A DNA stretch of 64,000 bases from OLB7 sp966250335 (lineage in GTDB: Bacteria > Bacteroidota > Ignavibacteria > OLB7). The notes under the pieces were generated by a model. The model searched no databases, had not been told where the DNA came from, and saw only the letters and a list, made by a program, of their open reading frames with translations. The stretch spans positions 1-64,000 of the forward strand of contig CBINGZ010000026.1 of the NCBI GenBank assembly GCA_966250335.1, read 5' to 3'. This document shows, one piece after another, positions 16,004-23,419 of the stretch; position 1 is the stretch's first letter; each line of letters begins with the position of its first letter. The position numbers and the translations under genes are program-made.

Positions 16004-16939
16004 TCACTGATGCGATTCGGTCTGGTCCCCCGCCTTGACGCTCCCGTTGCCGTTGGCCGAGGGAACATCGAGATCGGTCGGTTCGTCCAGCATCTCCACC
16101 CGCTTGATCTGCATCACCTTGACGACATCGCGCGCCTTCCGCATCTCACGCGTCTCGACCTTCGGTCCGGAGATGCCGCCATCCTTTCTGATACGCCAGA
16201 AATGGACGGCCATCAGCACCGCCGCGACGATCGGCAGGAAGATGCAGTGAAGCACGTAGAAGCGGAGCAGGGTCGCCGCGCCGACGGTGGTTCCTCCCAG
16301 CAGCACGAACCGGATGTCGTTGTCGGCCCGCAGACCGAGCTGGGGACCGAACGGTCCTTCATGACCGAGCAGCGGCGTGGCGCGCGCCATGTTCGTGCCG
16401 ACGGTCACGGCCCAGATGGCGAGCTGATCCCACGGAAGGAGATAGCCGGTAAAGGAGAGAAGAAGGGTAAGAAGCAGAAGGATGACGCCGATCGCCCAGT
16501 TGAACTGCCGCGGCGGCTTGTACGATCCGGTCAGGAAGACACGGAACATATGGAGCATGACCGTGATGACCATGCCGTGCGCCGCCCAGCGGTGCATGTT
16601 TCTGATGAACGGGCCGAAGGCGACGTCGTTCATCAGATATTTCATGTCGTCGAACGCGTATTCGGCCACCGGGCGGTAGTAGAACATCAGAACGACGCCG
16701 GTCACCGTCAGAATCAGGAAGAGGAGGAAGGTGATTCCCCCCATCCCCCAGGTGTAGCTGAAGTTGGCGCCGTGCCGCGAGACGCGGACGGGATGAAGAT
16801 GGAGGAAGACGTTGTCGAGCACCATGAGTGCCCGGTTCCGCTGGTTGTCCTGATAACTGTGACGGAAGATCGACTTCCAGATCTCATTCTGGGTGACGTT
16901 CTTGCGGATCTTATCGATGTTCGGTCTCTGCAGCGCCAT
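16004..16939 (-). CDS. Cytochrome b N-terminal (b6-like) protein
   Basis: 311 residues with four core helices. Heme-ligand histidines are seen as HRWAAHGMVITVMLHMFRV (two histidines 14 apart) and in RFYVLHCIFL with AVHFWRIRKDGG. PWDQLAIWAVTVGTNM follows FTGYLLPWD as in quinol-cytochrome c reductases. A hydrophilic C-terminal extension of about 60 residues follows the fourth helix. It carries the two b hemes and, with the subunit IV-like protein, oxidises menaquinol. It lies 24 bp downstream of the Rieske gene. Confidence 0.93.
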   Translation of the reverse strand: MALQRPNIDKIRKNVTQNEIWKSIFRHSYQDNQRNRALMVLDNVFLHLHPVRVSRHGANFSYTWGMGGITFLLFLILTVTGVVLMFYYRPVAEYAFDDMKYLMNDVAFGPFIRNMHRWAAHGMVITVMLHMFRVFLTGSYKPPRQFNWAIGVILLLLTLLLSFTGYLLPWDQLAIWAVTVGTNMARATPLLGHEGPFGPQLGLRADNDIRFVLLGGTTVGAATLLRFYVLHCIFLPIVAAVLMAVHFWRIRKDGGISGPKVETREMRKARDVVKVMQIKRVEMLDEPTDLDVPSANGNGSVKAGDQTESHQ

Positions 16940-16963
16940 CGCGATGAGGATTAGGATGGATGA

Positions 16964-17764
16964 TCACACGTTCAGCGTGGCGGCGGGATTATCCCACTGC
17001 CCCTTCTCCCAGAGGAACTTCTGGCTCTTGTCGACCTCGATCTGCCCGTCCGGAGCCATATGGATGCCGACGCGCTCCAGCGGGCGCGGGGCGGGACCCT
17101 CGAAGTTCACCCCCCAGTCGGGGGTTCCGCGGAATCCGGAACCGTGGCACGGGCACTTGAACTTGTTCTCGGCGGTCAGCCAGCGCGGCGTGCACCCCAG
17201 ATGGGTGCAGATCGCCAGCAGGGCGATGAACGACCCGTCCCCCTGGCGGATGATCCAGACGCGCTCCTCATCCTTGTACTTCTCGCTGACCGCTCCCGGC
17301 ACGTAGTCGCCGGGAAAGCCTGCCTTGAAGACCGGCGGGCGCTCGTAGATCACGCGCGGGAACATGGCGCGGAGCGTCCCGAGCAGCATGATGGTGAAGA
17401 AGCCGAAGAAGCTCATCCACCCGATCGACTGCAGGAAATTCCGGCGGCCGAAGTACCACACCCCCTGCTCCGTCTCGTTCTGCGGCGCCTTTGTCGTCAC
17501 CAGAGGCGTCGGCTTCGACGGTCCCTTCGGAGCCGCCGGCTTCGCGGCCGCCGCGGGCTTGGGAGCAGGAGCGACAGCTGCCGCTGTCCCCCCCCCTGCT
17601 GCCGGGGCCGGCTTCGGCGCGGCCGCCGCGGGTGGAGCGCCGCCCGCCGCCTGTGCGGCTTTCAGAGCGGCGATCTTTTCCTTCATCGCCGCAATGCGTG
17701 CCTCTGCCTCGGGAGAGTTCCCCCCCGGCGAAGCGCCCTGGGTTGATTGTGGATCGTCTGGCAT
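16964..17764 (-). CDS. Rieske iron-sulfur protein of the bc-type complex
   Basis: 266 residues. The first ~100 are a low-complexity Ala/Pro-rich extension with a short helical EARIAAMKEKIAALKAAQAA. A twin-basic stretch RRNFLQSIGW and one membrane helix (about 116-135) come next, then the Rieske domain with CTHLGC and CPCHGSGF, which together supply the Cys and His ligands of the [2Fe-2S] cluster. It passes electrons from menaquinol to the c-type subunit. The long N-terminal extension is unusual for the family and probably cytoplasmic. Confidence 0.95.
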   Translation of the reverse strand: MPDDPQSTQGASPGGNSPEAEARIAAMKEKIAALKAAQAAGGAPPAAAAPKPAPAAGGGTAAAVAPAPKPAAAAKPAAPKGPSKPTPLVTTKAPQNETEQGVWYFGRRNFLQSIGWMSFFGFFTIMLLGTLRAMFPRVIYERPPVFKAGFPGDYVPGAVSEKYKDEERVWIIRQGDGSFIALLAICTHLGCTPRWLTAENKFKCPCHGSGFRGTPDWGVNFEGPAPRPLERVGIHMAPDGQIEVDKSQKFLWEKGQWDNPAATLNV

Positions 17765-17780
17765 GATCGTCGATTACGCT

Positions 17781-17924
17781 TTATGATTCAGTCGGTCGCC
17801 CCGCCCTTGCCGGGAATGCCCCGGTATCGAACGCAGGAATGCGGGCGCCGGCATCGGGAGTGCCGGCGATCTTCTCGGCGGGGTCTGGCTTCGGGTTAAT
17901 CGTGTTGACAGCCTGTTCGGCCAT
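17781..17924 (-). CDS. Possible 47-residue proline/alanine-rich protein
   Basis: A short frame with ATG at 17922-17924, preceded by AGGA about nine bases upstream, encodes 47 residues beginning MAEQAVNTINPKPDPAEKIA. It fills most of the 267-bp gap between the ferredoxin and Rieske genes and ends 16 bp before the Rieske start. It has no hydrophobic segment or cysteines. It may be a small soluble operon gene, a leader, or chance; the ribosome site is the main support. Confidence 0.35.
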   Translation of the reverse strand: MAEQAVNTINPKPDPAEKIAGTPDAGARIPAFDTGAFPARAGRPTES

Positions 17925-18031
17925 TGTGCAAGTTCCTGCCGTCCTTCGTCCCCGGACCCTGGGGTCCGCCGCGGGCCTTGGACGGTCGCGAAGAATCGTG
18001 TTCACGGTTCCGCCACGGAACCGGCCTCCGG

Positions 18032-18334
18032 TCAGTCGGAGTCCGGCATCACCATCTCGATCGTCTCCCACGGGCAATACTTGTCGCAAAGCTTGCATCC
18101 GATGCAGACTTCCTCGTCGACAATGACCACGGGATTGACGGTGCGATTGGTGTGTTCTCCGGCAAGATACTCGGGGCCCGGTTTGTAGTAGATGCAGTCC
18201 ACCGGACAGAACTCGATACAGACGCCACAGCCGGTGCACCCCTCCTCGTGGATGTAGGCCACCGGCATCGGCTTCTTCTTCTTTTTCGGAGCGGCCGCGG
18301 ACGACGCAGCAGGAACATCGGTGAGTTCAGCCAT
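18032..18334 (-). CDS. 2[4Fe-4S] ferredoxin
   Basis: 100 residues. After a lysine-rich segment (PKKKKKPM) come two cluster motifs: CTGCGVCIEFCP, and VCIGCKLCDKYCP later, each giving CX2CX2CX3CP. It is the first gene of the respiratory array, upstream of the Rieske gene. A ferredoxin here suggests that a low-potential donor interacts with, or helps mature, the complex, but it could also be an independent soluble carrier that simply shares the promoter. Confidence 0.92.
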   Translation of the reverse strand: MAELTDVPAASSAAAPKKKKKPMPVAYIHEEGCTGCGVCIEFCPVDCIYYKPGPEYLAGEHTNRTVNPVVIVDEEVCIGCKLCDKYCPWETIEMVMPDSD

Positions 18335-18467
18335 GCAGATCTATCAGTAGGTTCGATAGGTTCCGATTGGAGGTCCCGTACGCCCGTGGCTCGAACGTAA
18401 ACGGATGGAGTGCCCCGGCAAGACCGCCGGATCCGATGACCCGGCTTACAGATTGAAAAGCGGTAGC

Positions 18468-18496
18468 AAGTTATCGCCATCCGCCAATAAGTGCAA
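18468..18496 (-). promoter_or_regulatory. Candidate promoter of the respiratory array
   Basis: On the minus strand TTGCAC (18491-18496) and TAACTT (18468-18473) are 17 bases apart, about 135 bp upstream of the ferredoxin start. They sit in the AT-richest part of the ~300-bp divergent gap 18335-18638, which shows no gene. A short dyad (GGAAC 18511-18515 with GTTCC 18522-18526) lies just upstream and could be an operator. Confidence 0.4.
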
Positions 18497-18638
18497 CCTG
18501 AATTTTATCAGGAACGACAGAAGTTCCGCTTTATCCGCCGAAGTTGCGCGTTCTTCCCTCCCAATGTAGCTTTGCCGACCAGTACCGGCCCCCCTTCCGG
18601 ACCCCGCCGGACATTTCTCATGTAACGCATTCATCGAC

Positions 18639-19580
18639 ATGAACCTCTGTGTGATCGGCACTCTTGCCTACGATACCATCGAAACCCCCTTCGGACGGGC
18701 CGACGACGCCCTGGGGGGCTCGGCGACCTTCATCGCCACGGCCGCCAGCTACTACACCAGCCCGGTCGGCATCGTCGGCATCGTCGGCGACGATTTCTCG
18801 CGCGAGGCGCTCGATTTCCTCACGTCGCGCGGCGTCGATACCTCGGGAGTCGTTATCAAGGAAGGGGGAAAGACGTTCCGCTGGAGCGGCCGCTATCACT
18901 ACGATCTGAACAACCGCGATACCCTCGACACCCAGCTCAACGTTCTGACCGAGTTCGATCCGGTCATTCCGGAAGGGATGCGGGACGCCGAGTTCGTCTG
19001 CCTGGGGAATATCGATCCGCTCCTTCAGGCCAAGGCCCTGGACCAGATAAAGGCGCCGAAGTTCGTGGTGTGCGACACGATGAACTACTGGATCGAAGGA
19101 GCGATCGAGCCGCTGCTTCAGGTCCTCAGCCGGGTCGACTGCCTGATCGTCAACGACAGCGAGGCGCGCCTCCTCTCCGGCGAGCCGAACCTTATCAAGT
19201 CGGCCCGCAAGATCATGGCGATGGGACCGCACGTGCTGATCATCAAGAAGGGGGAGCACGGCGCCCTCCTCTTCATGGGAGACGACGTCTTCAGCGCCCC
19301 GGCCTACCCGCTGGAGAATCTCTACGACCCGACCGGAGCCGGAGATACCTTCGCCGGCGGCTTCATCGGCTACCTGGCCCGCTGCGGCGAGGTGAGCGAG
19401 GCAAGCCTGCGCCGCGCCGTGATCCACGGCAGCGCCATGGCGAGCTTCTGCGTCGAGAAATTCTCGCTCGATGCCCTGCGCGATCTCTCCGATCAGACGA
19501 TCACGACCCGGGTCGACGCGTTCCGCAAGATTTCCCAGTTCGATCTGGAGGAGGTGGCGCTTCGCGATGCTGCTCTTTGA
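18639..19580 (+). CDS. PfkB-family carbohydrate kinase
   Basis: 313 residues of the ribokinase fold: an N-terminal GTLAYDTIETPFG with a GGSATF substrate-binding glycine pair, and the C-terminal signature DPTGAGDTFAGGF with the catalytic aspartate. The region LIIKKGEHGALLF is the usual strand-helix before the ATP site. The substrate (sugar or nucleoside) cannot be told from sequence. The gene overlaps imidazolonepropionase by 14 bp, so both are cotranslated. The start at 18639 has only a weak ribosome site but begins directly with the conserved first strand. Confidence 0.88.
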   Translation: MNLCVIGTLAYDTIETPFGRADDALGGSATFIATAASYYTSPVGIVGIVGDDFSREALDFLTSRGVDTSGVVIKEGGKTFRWSGRYHYDLNNRDTLDTQLNVLTEFDPVIPEGMRDAEFVCLGNIDPLLQAKALDQIKAPKFVVCDTMNYWIEGAIEPLLQVLSRVDCLIVNDSEARLLSGEPNLIKSARKIMAMGPHVLIIKKGEHGALLFMGDDVFSAPAYPLENLYDPTGAGDTFAGGFIGYLARCGEVSEASLRRAVIHGSAMASFCVEKFSLDALRDLSDQTITTRVDAFRKISQFDLEEVALRDAAL

Positions 19581-20817
19581 TCGTATCTCCTGCCTCGTCA
19601 CCGTTGCCGCCCCCCCCTCCCACGACGGACGGAGCCCCCGCCGCGCCGGACGGCAGATGGGGGATATCGGCGTCATCCGGGACGCGGCGGTCGCCGTCGA
19701 CGGGGACACCATCCTCTGGGTCGGGAAGTCCGGCGAGAAGGAGTTTCCCGGAGCCGAGGTGATCGACTGCTCGGGGAAGACGCTCCTCCCCGGCTTCGTC
19801 GACTCGCACACCCATATCGTCTTCGCGGGGAACCGCGCCGACGAGTTCGCCGCCCGGCTGCGGGGGACGACCTACCAGGAGATCGCGGCGGCGGGAGGAG
19901 GGATCCTCCGGTCGATGCGGTCGGTCCGTTCGTCGAGCGTGGAGGAGATCGTCGAGGGGAGCAGAAAGCTTGTGCGGAGCGCCTTCCGGCACGGCTCCAC
20001 GACCATCGAGGCGAAGAGCGGCTACGGGCTCGACACCGCAAACGAACTGAAGCTGCTGGAGGCGATCGACCGGCTGGCGCGCGAGGAGGCGCCCGACATC
20101 ATCCCGACGTTCCTCGGGGCCCACGACTTCCCCCCCGAGTACCGTGAGGATCACGAGCCGTACATCGCCGAGCTGATCGACGTGATGATCCCGCAGGTCG
20201 CCGACCGCGGTCTGGCCCGCTTCTGCGACGTCTTCAGCGACACCGGCTACTATACCGTGGAGGAGTCGGAGCGGATCTTCGAGGCGGCGCGCCGGCACGG
20301 ACTGCAACTGAAGGTTCATGCCGACGAGCTCTCCTCCTTCGGCGGCGCCGAGATGGCCGCCCGGATCGGAGCCGTCTCCGCCGACCATCTGCTGCGGATC
20401 TCCGACGACGGCATCGACATGATGCGGGAGGAAGGGGTGGTCGCAACGCTCCTCCCCGGCACCGCCTTCTTCCTGGGGCTCCCCTACGCCCCGGCGCGGA
20501 CGATGCTCGAGCGGGGCCTGACGGTGGCGATCGCCACCGACTGCAACCCCGGTTCGAACATGTCGGAGAACATGCAGATGACGCTGGCGCTCTCCTGCAT
20601 GGGGATGAGAATGTCGACGGAAGAGGCGATCACCGCCGCCACCCTGAACGGAGCCGCCGCCCTCGGCATCTCCGACCGCGTCGGCTCGATCGAGCCGGGA
20701 AAGCAGGCGGATATGATCATCTTCGACCTCCCCGATTATCCCGGCATCGTCTACCACTACGGTGTGAACCAGGTCGAGGCGGTGGTGAAGGCGGGGAGGA
20801 TCTTCCGGGGGGATTGA
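19567..20817 (+). CDS. hutI: Imidazolonepropionase
   Basis: 416 residues of the amidohydrolase superfamily. Metal ligands are visible in PGFVDSHTHIVFAGNR; the substrate region ARLRGTTYQEIAAAGGGI and FLGAHDFPPEY, LKVHADELSSFGGAEMA, and the late metal aspartate in IATDCNPGSNMSENM are typical of HutI. It hydrolyses imidazolone-propionate to formiminoglutamate in histidine breakdown. The start at 19567 lies inside the end of the kinase gene. No other hut gene is in the window. Confidence 0.95.
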   Translation: MLLFDRISCLVTVAAPPSHDGRSPRRAGRQMGDIGVIRDAAVAVDGDTILWVGKSGEKEFPGAEVIDCSGKTLLPGFVDSHTHIVFAGNRADEFAARLRGTTYQEIAAAGGGILRSMRSVRSSSVEEIVEGSRKLVRSAFRHGSTTIEAKSGYGLDTANELKLLEAIDRLAREEAPDIIPTFLGAHDFPPEYREDHEPYIAELIDVMIPQVADRGLARFCDVFSDTGYYTVEESERIFEAARRHGLQLKVHADELSSFGGAEMAARIGAVSADHLLRISDDGIDMMREEGVVATLLPGTAFFLGLPYAPARTMLERGLTVAIATDCNPGSNMSENMQMTLALSCMGMRMSTEEAITAATLNGAAALGISDRVGSIEPGKQADMIIFDLPDYPGIVYHYGVNQVEAVVKAGRIFRGD

Positions 20818-20850
20818 CCTCTCCTCCCACCCATCTATTGAAGGCGACGG

Positions 20851-20880
20851 GCTCGCCCGCTCTCGTTGAGAAGGGCGAGC
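20851..20880. terminator. Hairpin between convergent genes
   Basis: GCTCGCCC (20851-20858) and GGGCGAGC (20873-20880) form a perfect 8-bp stem with a 14-base loop, 34 bp after the hutI stop and 30 bp before the stop of the convergent small gene. There is no uridine run on either side, so intrinsic termination is uncertain. Confidence 0.35.
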
Positions 20881-20909
20881 TCAAGGTCGCGCCTGCGTGA
20901 CTCATTCGA

Positions 20910-21125
20910 TCATTCCCCCCTGCCCGTAGGTCTGGGTCGCAACGGCCTTCCGAGTGCCCGCTCAAGAAATCGACGCCCCTGCTCGGTGGTGAATAGTTCG
21001 CGCGGGTCGATGCCGATACCGCCCGTGTCGTTAGTAAGGATCGTCAGCTTTGAGCCCTTCCTGATCTCGATATCTTTGCTTTCCGATGCGGTGGTGTTCG
21101 TGTTCGACTCATTGTTGTCGGGCAT
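20910..21125 (-). CDS. Hypothetical 71-residue protein
   Basis: The ATG at 21123-21125 is preceded by GAAGG at good spacing. The product is hydrophilic: an Asn/Thr/Ser-rich start, then IRKGSKLTILTNDTGGIGI, a possible small beta-hairpin, and a basic end RRFLERALGRPLRPRPTG. There are no membrane segments or cysteines. I do not recognise a family. The 231 bp between this gene and the DUF3098-like gene show nothing else. Confidence 0.5.
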   Translation of the reverse strand: MPDNNESNTNTTASESKDIEIRKGSKLTILTNDTGGIGIDPRELFTTEQGRRFLERALGRPLRPRPTGRGE

Positions 21126-21356
21126 GACGACCTTCTCCCATGAATGTGAGTGAGAATGAAGCCGCCCGGCATCAACGAAACAGAAGACGACGGCAGTGTG
21201 GCGCGGATTGCCTGTCTCAGCAATCGAACGGATCGACGCTCTGCGCTCTCCCCTGCCCAATTAATCCAATAATAACAGGAGAAACATGGAGCGGCAGCCT
21301 TCCGCTCGGAAGCCTTCACGGCCACCTCGCGGCTCGCACACCGCTCCGGCGAAAAT

Positions 21357-21719
21357 TTACGCTTCGGTCCCGCTCTCCGGGGCCGTCTCGGTCTGCTTCC
21401 TGCGGTACATCAGGGCCAGCGGAACGATGACGCAGTAGCCGATGGTCAGAAGAATCGGCGCGATGGTCACGGAGTTGGCGTTGTTCCAGATCCCGTTGTT
21501 GTTGGCCGGATCGTCCGAGATCGCCGTGGCCATCAGCATATAGCCGATGATGATGACGGCAAGGCCCCCCAGAAAGATCAGCCCGTTGGTCTTGCCGAGC
21601 GGGAGATTCCAGGTGACACGGGATTCGGCCACACGCACTCTGCGCACGGTGCCGCGCGCCTGGGGGTTACGCTGCGGAGGAGTCCTGCGTTGCGCGGGGG
21701 CAACAGGTTGCTTTGACAT
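21357..21719 (-). CDS. DUF3098-like small membrane protein
   Basis: 120 residues: a basic, Pro/Arg/Gln-rich N-terminus (about 40 residues), then LPLGKTNGLIFLGGLAVIIIGYMLM, an acidic asparagine-rich loop (SDDPANNN), a second helix IAPILLTIGYCVIVPLAL and a basic end YRRKQ. This order matches DUF3098 proteins of Bacteroidota, whose function is unknown and which often lie near cell-division or translation genes. It is separated from its neighbours by gaps, so it is probably monocistronic. Confidence 0.7.
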   Translation of the reverse strand: MSKQPVAPAQRRTPPQRNPQARGTVRRVRVAESRVTWNLPLGKTNGLIFLGGLAVIIIGYMLMATAISDDPANNNGIWNNANSVTIAPILLTIGYCVIVPLALMYRRKQTETAPESGTEA

Positions 21720-21857
21720 GTTGGCTGCTTGCTGTTTCTGAATGTCGATCCGCCGGAGGTCCGTCGGCCGGGGACAAATATAGGTGTTCGATCGGGATCA
21801 CCATCATCGACGATCGGAGGGCGCCGATGTTCCAAACCGCCCCGATCGGGCAGGGGC

Positions 21858-21889
21858 AAAAAAAAAGCCGGTCATGGGGACAGACCAGC
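21858..21889 (-). terminator. Strong rho-independent terminator (minus strand)
   Basis: On the minus strand GCTGGTC (21883-21889) pairs with GACCGGC (21867-21873) across a 9-base loop, followed immediately by nine thymines (21866-21858). This is the clearest intrinsic terminator in the window. It ends the transcript coming from the 66-residue cysteine-rich protein gene or from the structured region just upstream. Confidence 0.85.
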
Positions 21890-21977
21890 TTAGAGCGTCT
21901 TGACGCGGTAACCAGGGGAAGGCTATCGCTCGGCTCTGATGCTAAGGTACGGTATCAGGGAGGCGGATGCAATACCG
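21889..21977 (-). ncRNA. Candidate structured RNA upstream of terminator
   Basis: Between the small gene ending at 22030 and the terminator there are about 140 non-coding bases with several nested complementarities. Read on the minus strand, CGGTAT/ATACCG (21972-21977 with 21950-21955) forms one stem. CTTA (21943-21946) with TAAG (21889-21892), backed by GAGC/GCTC, forms an outer stem enclosing GCGTCAAGACGC (21895-21906). A further ATCTCT/AGAGAT hairpin lies at about 22003-22019. This looks like a folded small RNA or a long 3' UTR. I could not match it to tRNA, SRP RNA, tmRNA or a riboswitch class. Confidence 0.3.
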
Positions 21978-22029
21978 CGGTGACTTTTTTTACAGTTACA
22001 CATCTCTTATCGAGAGATCACGTCACGCT

Positions 22030-22230
22030 TCATCTCTGTTCCGACACTTTTACCAGACTCTTCCCGCAGATGCCGTTTCCACGGACCGTCGTGATGCAGC
22101 GGGCCCCCTCGAGGTCGCATTGACCGCATGTCTCGCAGGTGACCAGAATCCCCAGTCTCTCCAGTTCCTTCAGGATCGCACGCTCCGCCTCGGCCGAGAT
22201 GCCGTCGACGATGATATCGCTACTCTTCAT
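22030..22230 (-). CDS. 66-residue cysteine-rich hypothetical protein
   Basis: ATG at 22228-22230 with GGAG about nine bases before it. The N-terminal half is an amphipathic helix (SAEAERAILKELERLG). The second half has five cysteines in the order TCETCGQCDLEGARC then NGICGK, which could bind zinc or an iron-sulfur cluster. It lies 133 bp downstream of the FecCD permease gene, same strand, and upstream of the candidate RNA and terminator. I do not recognise a family; it could be a small metal-binding or redox protein. Confidence 0.6.
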   Translation of the reverse strand: MKSSDIIVDGISAEAERAILKELERLGILVTCETCGQCDLEGARCITTVRGNGICGKSLVKVSEQR

Positions 22231-22363
22231 GATGATGCTCCGTTGACGTGATCGGACGGCCTTCCCGCCATCCACGATTTTCTTAGAGCCACCACTCCCC
22301 AGACGCTTTCGATAAAGGCGAATCGGCCAGGTAACCGTAGAGCGCCGAGGAGAAGCAGCCCGC

Positions 22364-23419
22364 CTACCTCCCCATCCCTTTTCTGAGAAGATAGATGAAG
22401 AGAGGCGCCCCGAGGAGCGCCGTGATCGCGCCGATCGGCAGCTCGGTGGCCGGTCCCCCCAGGCTCCCCATAAGCGACCGCGCGACCGTGTCGCAGATCA
22501 CCAGGAAGATCCCTCCCCCTATCACCGACGCCGGCAGGAGCAGCCTGTGGTCGGGCCCGACCAGCCGCCTGATGATATGCGGCACCACGAGCCCGACGAA
22601 CCCGATGGCGCCGCAGAAGGCCACCGACACCCCCACGACCGCCGAGGCGGCCAGGTATGCCAGCGTCCGCGCCCGCCCGACGTCGAGCCCAAGGCTCATC
22701 GCCTCGTCGTCCCCGAGGGAGAGAGCGTTCAGCGTGTTTCCGGAGAAGAGGCCTGCCAGGAGGACGGCACAGAAGAGCCCGATCGAAACGAACCCGACCC
22801 CCGCCGTCGCCTTGCTCAGATCTCCCAGCATCCACTGGATCGCGGAGCGCATCGCATCCCCCAGAAACCCCAGCAGCAGGAAGATCGCCGCCGCGCCGAT
22901 GGCGGCGACCATCACCCCGCCGAGGAGCATCGACTCCGAGCGGACGCCGTACGTGCCGCGGGCGATCGCCAGCACCGTGAGAACCGACACCGCCCCGACG
23001 GCGAACGAGAGGAGCGGAATCCCCACCGCCCCCGCCCCGAGCAGATAACCGAGGATCGCCCCGACCGCGCAGCCGTTGGAGACCCCCAGGATGTAGGGTT
23101 CGGCCAGCGGGTTCCTGAGGAGCGCCTGAAAAACGACGCCGGTCGCCCCAAGGGCCCCACCGACGCTGACGGCCAGAAGTATGCGTGGAAGACGAAGGGA
23201 AAGAAGGATGGTGCGCGCGGAGAGATCTCCCTCCCCGAAGAGCGCCGCGAAGCCGCGCGCGGGAGAGATTCCCTCGACGCCGATAAAGAGCGATATCAGC
23301 GACACGGCGATCAGCATGACGAACGCCGCGACCAGAAACCGCGCGGTCCGCCCGCGGGTCAGACGCGTCCGGGCCCGCCCCGGAGGAGCCGGGAGCGCGA
23401 TCACTCCCCGGCGCGCCAC
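22364..23419 (-). CDS. FecCD/BtuC-type ABC transporter permease
   Basis: 351 residues with about nine or ten membrane helices and the family motifs LRLPRILLAVSVGGALGATG, FQALLRNPLAEPYILGVSNG, and near the end CGAIGFVGLVVPHIIRRLVGPDHR, the coupling region. Such permeases import iron-siderophores, heme or cobalamin with a binding protein and an ATPase. Neither partner is encoded beside it, so it is an orphan here. The chosen start overlaps the 3' end of obg by 19 bp. A start further in, near the first helix, is also possible because the first ~28 residues are basic and non-hydrophobic. Confidence 0.88.
   Translation of the reverse strand: MARRGVIALPAPPGRARTRLTRGRTARFLVAAFVMLIAVSLISLFIGVEGISPARGFAALFGEGDLSARTILLSLRLPRILLAVSVGGALGATGVVFQALLRNPLAEPYILGVSNGCAVGAILGYLLGAGAVGIPLLSFAVGAVSVLTVLAIARGTYGVRSESMLLGGVMVAAIGAAAIFLLLGFLGDAMRSAIQWMLGDLSKATAGVGFVSIGLFCAVLLAGLFSGNTLNALSLGDDEAMSLGLDVGRARTLAYLAASAVVGVSVAFCGAIGFVGLVVPHIIRRLVGPDHRLLLPASVIGGGIFLVICDTVARSLMGSLGGPATELPIGAITALLGAPLFIYLLRKGMGR

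Noticed and set aside
21889..21977. A tRNA, SRP RNA or riboswitch in the folded segment
   Set aside because: No T-loop GTTCRA, no GGAAG/AGCAGC SRP tetraloop region, and no conserved riboswitch core that I could recognise.
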